The notes beneath the pieces are model-generated. The model was given only the letters and a program-made list of their open reading frames with translations. It searched no databases and was not told the DNA's origin. 5,078 nt of DNA, taken from the NCBI GenBank assembly GCA_021846695.1, contig JAJZWN010000081.1, positions 1-5,078 of the forward strand. Reading direction: 5' to 3'. Shown here piece by piece: positions 1-4,806 of the stretch (its first letter is position 1; each line of letters opens with the position of its first letter). Both the position numbers and the translations under genes were made by a program. This DNA is from Thermoplasmata archaeon (GTDB taxonomy: Archaea; Thermoplasmatota; Thermoplasmata; Thermoplasmatales; Thermoplasmataceae).

Positions 1-41
1 GGCCAGGTAGCTTTTAGTCTTACGTCGTCATATATATTCAT
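1..41 (-). CDS. Possible N-terminus of a gene running off the left edge
   Basis: An ATG at 41-39 on the minus strand opens a frame of 13 codons with no stop before the edge, reading MNIYDDVRLKATW. Codon choice (AGA, ATA, CTA) resembles the other genes here. An in-frame TAG lies four codons upstream, so this ATG is the only ATG start. No Shine-Dalgarno sequence precedes it, and the nearest TATA-like stretch (55-63) is too close for a standard leaderless start. Co-transcription with the thiolase, or a leader from the element at 118-128, is possible. Thirteen codons are too few to identify a product or to exclude chance. Confidence 0.3.
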   Translation of the reverse strand, partial: MNIYDDVRLKATW

Positions 42-132
42 GAATCGTATATACTATTAATAAGACATATGATAATTAATGCATTGCTTTTAAATCTTTC
101 ATTAATGCCAGCCAATGAATTTATAAAATAAT
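42..132. other. AT-rich spacer downstream of the thiolase gene
   Basis: This short region between the thiolase stop and the possible left-edge gene has no convincing gene. On the minus strand it contains a TATA-like element (TTTTATAAATT, 118-128), which could serve a downstream minus-strand transcript or be part of a weak T-rich termination zone. The octamer ATTAATGC occurs twice (76-83 and 101-108). Only very short minus-strand frames exist, such as an 8-codon one beginning at 102. Confidence 0.4.
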
Positions 133-1296
133 TTATACAAGTTCCAGTGTAAGTGTATGCCCACCACCTCCACCGTGGCATATGGTAGCGAGACCGGTTT
201 TCATATTCCTGCTCTGGAGTGCATTGATCAGTGTTACTATTATCCTTGAACCACTGTTGCCCAGGGGATGTCCGATGGCTATTGCGCCGCCGTTTACATT
301 AAACCTATCATTTTCTACCCCGAGCTGATCCCTGACTATCAGGGAGGCAACCGAAAATGCCTCATTATGCTCTACCAGGTCATAATAGTCTATTTTTTTA
401 TGCTGTTTTTCAAGCAATTTTTTTGTTGCTGGTATTGGAGCCTCAACAAAGTCCCTGGTATCAAGAGATGCAGAACTGAAACCGGTAATTTTGGCAATAG
501 GTTTTAAACCATACTCCTTGAGCCCTTTCTCGGAGGAAAGTAAAAGTGCAGATGCACCATCAGACAATTGTGATGAATTTCCTGCGGTCAGTATCCCGTT
601 ACGGTCAAATGCCGAATTAAGTTTTGCCAGGTCTTCCATGGATGTTTTTCTCATACCCTCATCCTTTTCCAGATTTTCCAGTTTCACAATTTCCTTTGCA
701 AATTCTCCGGATTCTGTTGCTCTGATAGCCCTGTTCTGGCTTTCTACAGAGAATTCATCGGCCTGTTCCCTTGTTAGCCCGTATTTCCTGGCTGAATGTT
801 CTGCTGACACTCCCATATGCTCACCATACATAGCATCAACCAGTCCATCGTTCAGCATCGAATCCTCAATTTTTAGATTTTTATAGAGCAACTGCTTCGG
901 CCCCCACCTGAATTCAGCAGGCAGTATTAATGGCGAATTGCTCATATTCTCAAATCCACCTGAAATAATTATATCATGTTCTCCAAGCATAATTTCTCTG
1001 GCTGCATTTTCTGTTGCAAGCATGCCAGAGGCACACACAACATTGACTGTGTTCTTTGTTACCTCTGGTTTTAGCCCTGCATGGAATGCTGCCTGTCCGG
1101 CAGGATTCTGACCAACATTAGCCTGGATGACATTTCCCATTATCACCTCCTCTATGAGGTCACTGTCAATTCCAGAATCCTTAATAACTGCTTTAATTGC
1201 AGCCGCACCCAGCTCAGTGGCTCTGGTCCTTGAAAGTGATTTTCCAAATTTCCCTATGGGTGTACGTTTTGCTGAAACGATATATACATCTTCCAT
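133..1296 (-). CDS. Thiolase, acetyl-CoA C-acetyltransferase type
   Basis: A complete thiolase of 387 residues, the usual length for the family (about 390). Thiolases condense two acetyl-CoA to acetoacetyl-CoA or cleave 3-ketoacyl-CoA, in the cytoplasm. The N-terminus MEDVYIVSAKRTPIG is the classic thiolase start. The nucleophilic Cys is C88 in NVVCASGM, the NEAF motif starts at N311, the catalytic His is H343 in GGAIAIGHPLG, and the second Cys is C373. The full motif set marks the bacterial AtoB/FadA-like type rather than the archaeal SCP2-type thiolase. The glycine loop after C373 is unusual (CHGGGGGH, where CxGGGxG is typical). The frame stays open 30 codons upstream (ATG at 1356, TTG at 1386), but this extension matches nothing in the family, and a TATA element sits at the right distance from 1296. 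No HMG-CoA synthase or beta-oxidation partner is in view, so biosynthetic versus degradative use cannot be decided. Confidence 0.95.
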   Translation of the reverse strand: MEDVYIVSAKRTPIGKFGKSLSRTRATELGAAAIKAVIKDSGIDSDLIEEVIMGNVIQANVGQNPAGQAAFHAGLKPEVTKNTVNVVCASGMLATENAAREIMLGEHDIIISGGFENMSNSPLILPAEFRWGPKQLLYKNLKIEDSMLNDGLVDAMYGEHMGVSAEHSARKYGLTREQADEFSVESQNRAIRATESGEFAKEIVKLENLEKDEGMRKTSMEDLAKLNSAFDRNGILTAGNSSQLSDGASALLLSSEKGLKEYGLKPIAKITGFSSASLDTRDFVEAPIPATKKLLEKQHKKIDYYDLVEHNEAFSVASLIVRDQLGVENDRFNVNGGAIAIGHPLGNSGSRIIVTLINALQSRNMKTGLATICHGGGGGHTLTLELV

Positions 1297-1319
1297 GCAT
1301 TCAGTATATTCTATTTCTT

Positions 1320-1329
1320 TATGTATTTT
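1320..1329 (-). promoter_or_regulatory. Candidate TATA element of the thiolase gene
   Basis: Read on the minus strand, AAAATACATA lies about 24-33 bases upstream of the ATG at 1296, where an archaeal TATA box should be for a leaderless or near-leaderless transcript. There is no Shine-Dalgarno sequence in front of the ATG. This supports the start at 1296 over the longer open frame, though the match to the archaeal consensus is only moderate. Confidence 0.4.
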
Positions 1330-1418
1330 ATTATCGACAATAACCGTCAGCCTCATTTTATGCAATACTATTATACACCACCACAAATTTCATATCCGGT
1401 ATATTCAATACATATGAT

Positions 1419-1447
1419 AGATAAATTTAATAATGACAGATTTATCT
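1419..1447. repeat. 8-bp inverted repeat straddling a promoter
   Basis: AGATAAAT (1419-1426) and its exact reverse complement ATTTATCT (1440-1447) flank 13 bases. The left arm overlaps the TATA element and the right arm ends 7 bases before the ATG at 1455, across the predicted transcription start. That is the place for a repressor operator in archaea. AT-rich arms of this length can also arise by chance. Confidence 0.4.
1421..1430 (+). promoter_or_regulatory. TATA element of the four-helix membrane protein gene
   Basis: ATAAATTTAA lies 25-34 bases before the ATG at 1455, fitting an archaeal TATA box for a leaderless mRNA. No Shine-Dalgarno sequence is present (the ATG is preceded by TTAACCGG). 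The element overlaps the left arm of a perfect 8-bp inverted repeat listed separately. Confidence 0.5.
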
Positions 1448-1454
1448 TAACCGG

Positions 1455-1958
1455 ATGGCAGATCAAAATAATGGGGATTTCGAGAATGGAACAGAACCAC
1501 AGGTAGATCAGGAAGCACCGGCAGAACAGAATACTGTTCCACCAAAAGAGCCTAAAAATAAATCTAACGTTAAACTTTATATAGAAATAGTAATAATATT
1601 GATCGGTATTATACTCATAGCAGTTGCTTCAGTACAGGTTAAGAGCATAGGGCATGTCAAGTGGAATGGGTTTTCAGAAATTGCTTTCCCGCTGAGTATT
1701 ATATTCATGGTTTCCCCGGCCGTTCTGTATTTCAAAAAATTAAGGTCCATGAAACCAGCAATTGCAGTGATCATTATCATGCTGGTTGGAATCCTTCTCA
1801 TGTACATCCTTCTTGTACCATATAAGATGTTCACGGTTCATTTCGGACTGCTCGGGGATGTGATAGTAGAATATCTCATAGGAGTATTTCTTCTGATTTT
1901 CATGGTGTCCCATATGACAAAGGTGCATCTGATGAAAAATAATAAGTTAGGAAACTAA
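1455..1958 (+). CDS. Four-helix membrane protein, unknown function
   Basis: I do not recognise this 167-residue protein. Residues 1-38 form a polar, acidic tail rich in Gln, Glu, Asn and Pro with no signal peptide. Four hydrophobic segments follow, at about 41-62, 76-94, 101-122 and 133-153. The loop between helices 2 and 3 is basic (FKKLRSMK), as is the C-terminal tail (KVHLMKNNK), so by the positive-inside rule both probably face the cytoplasm, which also puts the N-tail inside. There are no cysteines and no catalytic motif is visible. The start is chosen because a TATA element lies 25-34 bases upstream and the frame begins there with a credible soluble tail. It is monocistronic: the thiolase is divergent on its left and the NfeD-like gene converges on its right. 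Confidence 0.8.
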   Translation: MADQNNGDFENGTEPQVDQEAPAEQNTVPPKEPKNKSNVKLYIEIVIILIGIILIAVASVQVKSIGHVKWNGFSEIAFPLSIIFMVSPAVLYFKKLRSMKPAIAVIIIMLVGILLMYILLVPYKMFTVHFGLLGDVIVEYLIGVFLLIFMVSHMTKVHLMKNNKLGN

Positions 1959-1966
1959 TAATAAAT

Positions 1967-1973
1967 ATTTTTT
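1967..1973 (+). terminator. Oligo-T termination tract
   Basis: A run of six T (1968-1973) begins 10 bases after the stop codon of the membrane protein gene, with further T-rich stretches at 1991-1994 and 2000-2004. Archaeal RNA polymerase commonly stops at oligo-T tracts without a hairpin. No stable stem is visible. Confidence 0.5.
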
Positions 1974-2092
1974 GCTTCGTTTATAATTAATTTTGTATAT
2001 TTTTCCTGTTTATGTTAACGATTCCATATCAGTGGTACCTGTATATTTAACCTAAAGTCTAAAAGATTTCTGAGTTAACGTGGGAAAGTTAC

Positions 2093-2398
2093 TTATTTGA
2101 TTTTTGAGATATATAATGTAAGGTCCCTGATTGACTTAACATATGCTATTTCTCCTTTTGCAAATGTTTCCTGAGGATCATCAGGCACAGCTTTCCATAA
2201 CTGTGAGTCAACCGCAATCTCATAGGAATTATTCTTCAGTATACTCTTAATTTCCCCAGTTTTTCCTATCAACGAATCCTTGCCTGTTGCCGGTTTCCTT
2301 CTGAATGGATGCCTGAGCCAGAATCTTGAAAACCATGCACCGATAAAGAATGCTACAATTGTATCAATTATATATCCTATTATTACTATTTGACTCAT
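2093..2398 (-). CDS. Short NfeD-like membrane protein (TM + OB-fold)
   Basis: A 101-residue protein with one hydrophobic N-terminal helix (about 3-28) followed by a basic stretch (RHPFRRK), then a soluble domain at about 41-98. The soluble part has the NfeD C-terminal pattern: SLIGKTGEIKS with G45 and G48, a mid-domain V-x-S-x-x-W-x-A strand (W68), a Lys-Gly turn (G82), and a final strand like the family's G-L-x-L-x-V end. Known NfeD proteins pair with SPFH/stomatin-type membrane proteins, and short forms consist of little more than TM segments plus this OB-fold. No protease domain and no stomatin gene is in view, so the partner, if any, lies elsewhere. It is likely cytoplasmic-facing and membrane-anchored. 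The ATG has a TATA element 23-31 bases upstream. The assignment rests on pattern recognition only. Confidence 0.75.
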   Translation of the reverse strand: MSQIVIIGYIIDTIVAFFIGAWFSRFWLRHPFRRKPATGKDSLIGKTGEIKSILKNNSYEIAVDSQLWKAVPDDPQETFAKGEIAYVKSIRDLTLYISKIK

Positions 2399-2418
2399 AA
2401 AAATTAAATATAATCTTG

Positions 2419-2431
2419 ATATATTAAATTT
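2419..2431 (-). promoter_or_regulatory. TATA element of the NfeD-like gene
   Basis: On the minus strand AAATTTAATATAT lies about 21-33 bases before the ATG at 2398, a good archaeal TATA match for a leaderless transcript. An almost adjacent second copy of the same 11-mer lies further upstream (2433-2443). Confidence 0.5.
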
Positions 2432-2443
2432 GATATTAAATTT
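2421..2443. repeat. Tandem 11-bp repeat at a promoter
   Basis: ATATTAAATTT occurs at 2421-2431 and again at 2433-2443, a period of 12 with one G between. Both copies read as TATA-like AAATTTAATAT on the minus strand. The nearer copy is correctly placed for a leaderless start of the NfeD-like gene, and the farther one would give a leader of about 10 bases. Confidence 0.55.
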
Positions 2444-2464
2444 TTATTGCTGTATTCTATGGAT

Positions 2465-2476
2465 TGGCTATAGCCA
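2465..2476. repeat. 12-bp perfect palindrome between divergent genes
   Basis: TGGCTATAGCCA is a perfect dyad in an otherwise very AT-rich divergent intergenic region. It ends 12 bases before the TATA element of the bPH-like gene and lies about 21 bases beyond the TATA-like copies of the NfeD-like gene. It is a plausible binding site for a dimeric regulator acting on one or both promoters. No binding protein is identified. Confidence 0.5.
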
Positions 2477-2488
2477 TTGTAGAAAAAT

Positions 2489-2496
2489 ATTTATAT
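2489..2496 (+). promoter_or_regulatory. TATA element of the bPH-like gene
   Basis: ATTTATAT lies 21-28 bases before the GTG at 2517, within the longer stretch AAAATATTTATATTTC. This is close to the archaeal TATA consensus and supports a leaderless start at the GTG. No Shine-Dalgarno sequence precedes it. Confidence 0.55.
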
Positions 2497-2516
2497 TTCA
2501 ATTATAATTTATTCTT

Positions 2517-2966
2517 GTGGATAAATACCCGTTGAATAAATATTACAGTGTTGATAATATACTGTTGCCTGGTGAGAGAGTCCTGGCACAATATACATTA
2601 ATCTATTTGACTGATAAAAGAATAATTTTTTCTAGGTTATTCCATAAATATTATGAATCATTCAATTACAGTGATATTGGAAGTATTTATGAAGGCATTG
2701 CACGAATTGTATATATAGAATTTTTATTTGGAATAGCATATGTACTTTTAACCTTATTTTTTATGTTTTATCTAAATGATTTCTACTCTATTACTTTAAT
2801 ATTTTTTTTAGCGTCTGGTATTTATTTTATTGCCTTTGCAATTATTATGAAGCAACAAAAATTTATTATTATAAAATATGGAAATAGAATTCTAAGACTA
2901 AAAGCCTCAGATAGAAATAATACAATCCAAATGCTTAACCGTCTGAGAAACCCGGTTAGTAATTGA
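2517..2966 (+). CDS. bPH-like membrane protein split by a TM hairpin
   Basis: A 149-residue protein starting at GTG; no in-frame ATG occurs before residue 83, and a TATA element is correctly placed for the GTG. Residues 16-38 (LLPGERVLAQ, then LTDKRIIF) match the opening strands of bacterial PH-like (bPH/YdbT-type) domains, with their G-E turn and T-x-K-R-I-I-F signature. Residues 47-62 look like a third strand. Two hydrophobic helices follow (about 64-86 and 91-111), and then KFIIIKYGNRILRLKASD and a final helix (134-144) look like the closing half. This split layout is known among membrane-linked bPH proteins, whose roles are mostly undefined. No enzymatic residues are visible. The gene is clearly more AT-rich than the thiolase, with 2701-2760 only about 22% G+C. 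This may reflect membrane content (Phe/Ile/Tyr codons) or different ancestry. Confidence 0.7.
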   Translation: MDKYPLNKYYSVDNILLPGERVLAQYTLIYLTDKRIIFSRLFHKYYESFNYSDIGSIYEGIARIVYIEFLFGIAYVLLTLFFMFYLNDFYSITLIFFLASGIYFIAFAIIMKQQKFIIIKYGNRILRLKASDRNNTIQMLNRLRNPVSN

Positions 2967-3006
2967 TAATGTATAATTTCACATAGAAATCTATTTTAAA
3001 CCGGGT
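2950..3006. repeat. 8-bp inverted repeat across a gene junction
   Basis: ACCCGGTT (2950-2957, in the last codons of the bPH-like gene) is the reverse complement of AACCGGGT (2999-3006, just before the SDR gene), with 41 bases between. The GC-rich arms stand out locally. In RNA they could pair and close a loop around the bPH stop codon and the SDR promoter. A role in termination is possible, but there is no T-run after the right arm. Confidence 0.3.
2992..3000 (+). promoter_or_regulatory. Candidate TATA element of the SDR-glycosylase operon
   Basis: TATTTTAAA lies 20-28 bases before the SDR ATG at 3020, consistent with a leaderless transcript, and no Shine-Dalgarno sequence precedes that ATG. 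The gap after the bPH-like gene is only 53 bases, so read-through from upstream is also possible. Confidence 0.45.
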
Positions 3007-3019
3007 CACATTTGATATT

Positions 3020-3727
3020 ATGTCTGGAAAGAATATTCTTTTAGCCGGTACAGGGGAACTGGGTAAGGCACTCACCTATGAACTTCTTTTAAATGGAAAC
3101 TATGTCATAATTAATTCCCGTAACAGTGAAAAACTGGAGAAAATTGTGTCAGAATACTCAGTTTATGGAAAAATAAATTATATAGCAAAGGAGTTAAATG
3201 ATGAACAGAGCTGCAATGAACTAATAACTGATTCACTTAAAACCTTAAAGTCAATAGATTCCCTTGTAGTAATGGTCGGGGGATTTGTAGAAGATAGCAT
3301 CGAAAACCTTGATGGCCTGGATACAATGATTTTGAATCATTTAAAAATTCCCATGTATCTGGCAAAGCATGCAATAAAACATATGAATTATGGCTCTTCA
3401 ATTATATTCGTGAGTAATTCAGCAAGTTCGGTAAAGAATAAGCCAAACCTGCTTTCATATTCAATATCAAAGTATGCCCTGGAAAAGGCGGCCAAAATAA
3501 TTGCCCTTGAACTGCAGGAGAAAGGAATAAGGGTAAACGTTGTTGCCCCTGAATATATTATTCAGAATTTTCAAATTGGCAGGGATTATACAAAAATGAG
3601 AAAATATGGAGACGTTGAAACGCCTCCTGAGGACATTTCCAGTGTTATTACATTCTTAATTGACGGAAAATCCTCATGGATTAATGGTGCCGTAATACCT
3701 GTGGATGGAGGTCATAGCCTGAAATGA
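3020..3727 (+). CDS. Short-chain dehydrogenase/reductase (SDR)
   Basis: A 235-residue classical-size SDR, a cytoplasmic NAD(P)-dependent oxidoreductase of unknown substrate. The catalytic set is complete: N106, S134, Y147 and K151 (YSISK), with the usual 28- and 13-residue spacings. The C-terminus has the family's G-x-x-I-P-V-D-G-G end (223-231). Three motifs depart from the norm. The nucleotide loop is GTGELG (10-15), a GxGxxG pattern instead of TGxxxGxG. The NNAG motif is replaced by VGGF (86-89). The PG after strand 6 is APE (176-178). R34 after strand 2 (INSR) hints at NADP(H) preference. Its last codons overlap the start of the uracil-DNA glycosylase gene (ATGA) and encode that gene's ribosome binding site, so the two are translationally coupled. 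The deviant motifs leave open a divergent specificity; the ketoacyl-ACP reductase-like group is only a general resemblance. Confidence 0.88.
   Translation: MSGKNILLAGTGELGKALTYELLLNGNYVIINSRNSEKLEKIVSEYSVYGKINYIAKELNDEQSCNELITDSLKTLKSIDSLVVMVGGFVEDSIENLDGLDTMILNHLKIPMYLAKHAIKHMNYGSSIIFVSNSASSVKNKPNLLSYSISKYALEKAAKIIALELQEKGIRVNVVAPEYIIQNFQIGRDYTKMRKYGDVETPPEDISSVITFLIDGKSSWINGAVIPVDGGHSLK
3707..3712 (+). promoter_or_regulatory. Shine-Dalgarno sequence of the glycosylase gene
   Basis: GGAGGT lies 11 bases before the ATG at 3724, inside the Asp-Gly-Gly codons near the end of the SDR gene. It matches the archaeal 16S tail. It is the only clear ribosome binding site in the window and belongs to the only clearly operon-internal gene, so it confirms the ATG at 3724. 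Confidence 0.7.
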
Positions 3728-4398
3728 GTTACAATGAATTGAATAAAAGCATAGTGGATTGCAGAAAATGCAAGAGACTCGTTGATTACAGGAATACCCG
3801 GGAGATCCCGGCCAGGTATTCAGGCGAAGAATACTGGAATAAACCTATAACAGGGTATGGAGACATAAATGGTAAAATACTGGTGGTAGGTTTGGCCCCT
3901 GCTTTCAATGGGGGTAACAGGACTGGAAGAATTTTCACCGGAGATCACAGTTCAGATTTTCTTATATCCTCGCTTTATGAGGTGGGATTGACCAGTATAC
4001 CAACCTCTGAGAACAGGAATGATGGCCTAAAATATAAGGACATGTACATTACCCTAGCATTGAAATGCGCCCCACCAGATAATAAACCGTTAAATGTGGA
4101 ACTCGATAACTGCAGCAGCTACATGTACCGGGAAATAGATCAGATGAAAAACATCAGGGCAATTGTATGCCTTGGAAAAATCGCTTTCGATGCCGTTATT
4201 AAATATTATAAAAGTAGGGGGGCTAATACCAAAAACATGAAATTCGGGCATGGGGTATATTATGATATTTCAGGGGTCCGGTTATACGGGTCTTACCATC
4301 CCAGCCCGCGCAATGTCAATACAGGATTGCTGAAAAAGGAGGATTTTATATCACTGCTCAGATCAGTTAAAGAATATGCCGGGTCTAACTATCCTTAA
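3724..4398 (+). CDS. udgB: Family 5 uracil-DNA glycosylase (UDGb), Fe-S type
   Basis: A 224-residue glycosylase that removes uracil, and in characterised family members also hypoxanthine and other deaminated bases, from DNA as the first step of base-excision repair. Motif 1 is GLAPAFNGGNRTG (56-68) followed by RIFTGDHSSDFL (69-80). It is the family 5 version, lacking the Asp of family 1 and the GEAPG of family 4. Motif 2 is HPSPRNVNTG (192-201). Four cysteines, C13 and C16 (CRKC) plus C115 and C130, are placed as the ligands of the 4Fe-4S cluster of families 4 and 5; C149 is extra. Length and motif order are normal. It follows the SDR with an ATGA overlap and has its own SD, which implies one mRNA. 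Its 3' end faces the basic-protein gene with 5 bases between the stops. Confidence 0.95.
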   Translation: MSYNELNKSIVDCRKCKRLVDYRNTREIPARYSGEEYWNKPITGYGDINGKILVVGLAPAFNGGNRTGRIFTGDHSSDFLISSLYEVGLTSIPTSENRNDGLKYKDMYITLALKCAPPDNKPLNVELDNCSSYMYREIDQMKNIRAIVCLGKIAFDAVIKYYKSRGANTKNMKFGHGVYYDISGVRLYGSYHPSPRNVNTGLLKKEDFISLLRSVKEYAGSNYP

Positions 4399-4403
4399 TA
4401 TAC

Positions 4404-4745
4404 CTATTCTTTTTTATGATAAATCCATCTATCGTCTTCCAGATGCAGATATCCGCCATTTCTTAGATATACCCTTATTACCTTCCTTGATCCTGTATTT
4501 ATCTCTTCATAGTTATGTCTGCAAATCCTACTTCTCTTTATGATTTTTTTCACACATTCCATTCTGGCTCCACATTTATTCAGTCCCTTTTTTAAATTGG
4601 TTATATTATCTTTTTCGTTTTTTAGTTTTTGCTTTTCTTTTGTTATATATCCTGGTTCAAATCTTTCTTGTGATGAATGCTTTCTCCTGCGGACAAATGT
4701 GGCCCTCTTCGGTATATACATTCCTTTTCTGGGCGATACTGCCAT
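4404..4745 (-). CDS. Small basic Cys-containing protein, unknown function
   Basis: I do not recognise this 113-residue protein. It is strongly basic: about 31 Lys/Arg against 12 Asp/Glu, with an arginine cluster at 19-21 (VRRRKH) and a long charged, probably helical middle (36-57, KEKQKLKNEKDN onward). Three cysteines, C58, C64 and C75, lie in a basic segment with H77 close by; this could be a metal site but fits no zinc finger spacing I know. The C-terminus (86-110) alternates hydrophobic and polar residues with aromatics (VYLRNGGYLHLEDDRWIYH), suggesting a short beta-sheet. There is no signal peptide or membrane helix. Charge suggests nucleic-acid or ribosome binding, which is inference only. 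The ATG has a TATA element 22-29 bases upstream; M9 is a less likely start. A real gene is favoured by the full open frame, the promoter and the tight fit between neighbours. Confidence 0.6.
   Translation of the reverse strand: MAVSPRKGMYIPKRATFVRRRKHSSQERFEPGYITKEKQKLKNEKDNITNLKKGLNKCGARMECVKKIIKRSRICRHNYEEINTGSRKVIRVYLRNGGYLHLEDDRWIYHKKE
4410..4415 (+). terminator. Oligo-T tract after the glycosylase gene
   Basis: Six T residues 12 bases after the glycosylase stop codon could end the SDR-glycosylase transcript. The tract lies inside the last codons (Lys-Lys-Glu) of the convergent minus-strand gene, so the two transcripts probably overlap at their 3' ends. No hairpin is seen. Confidence 0.45.
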
Positions 4746-4766
4746 ATTTTTATCAATTGAAAAATA

Positions 4767-4774
4767 ATATTAAA
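4767..4774 (-). promoter_or_regulatory. TATA element of the basic-protein gene
   Basis: On the minus strand TTTAATAT (inside GTTTTAATATTATTTT) lies 22-29 bases before the ATG at 4745, a good match to an archaeal TATA box for a leaderless mRNA. It lies in the 61-base gap after the epimerase stop, so the basic-protein gene probably has its own promoter although it points the same way as the epimerase gene. Confidence 0.5.
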
Positions 4775-4788
4775 ACCTATGTTTAATA
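4768..4788. repeat. 7-bp inverted repeat at a TATA element
   Basis: TATTAAA (4768-4774) and TTTAATA (4782-4788) are exact reverse complements 7 bases apart. One arm is the TATA element of the basic-protein gene. The arms are almost entirely A/T, so chance is a strong alternative to an operator. Confidence 0.3.
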
Positions 4789-4806
4789 CGAGTTTTCTAT
4801 AAAATT

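Noticed and set aside
1..60. Plus-strand frame open from the left edge to TAA at 58-60 (19 codons)
   Set aside because: It could be a gene's C-terminus, but codons such as CGT, TCG and ACG are less like the genes here, and the opposing minus-strand frame looks somewhat better. Too short to support.
268..886. Two plus-strand open frames inside the thiolase region (268-507 and 491-886)
   Set aside because: They lie antisense to a complete, motif-verified thiolase and have the low-complexity look of shadow frames (Ser/Phe-rich).
1297..1386. N-terminal extension of the thiolase by up to 30 codons (ATG at 1356 or TTG at 1386)
   Set aside because: The thiolase family begins right at MEDVYIVSAKRTPIG. 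The extension resembles nothing in the family, and a TATA element at 1320-1329 lies inside it.
1127..1506. Plus-strand open frames spanning the thiolase start and intergenic region
   Set aside because: They overlap the conserved thiolase N-terminus or the promoter of the membrane protein gene and show no recognisable protein features.
1577..1928. Minus-strand open frames within the four-helix membrane protein gene
   Set aside because: Antisense shadows of a gene with a clear membrane-protein pattern and promoter.
1959..2092. Possible small RNA or gene in the convergent spacer
   Set aside because: Only T-rich termination sequence and a 7-bp direct repeat (GTTAACG at 2014-2020 and 2074-2080) are visible. 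No conserved fold or open frame.
4540..4767. Plus-strand open frame of 75 codons opposite the basic-protein gene
   Set aside because: Its Phe/Ser/Leu-rich hydrophobic look is the expected complement of a Lys/Glu-rich gene. It has no suitable promoter and ends inside the opposite gene's promoter.
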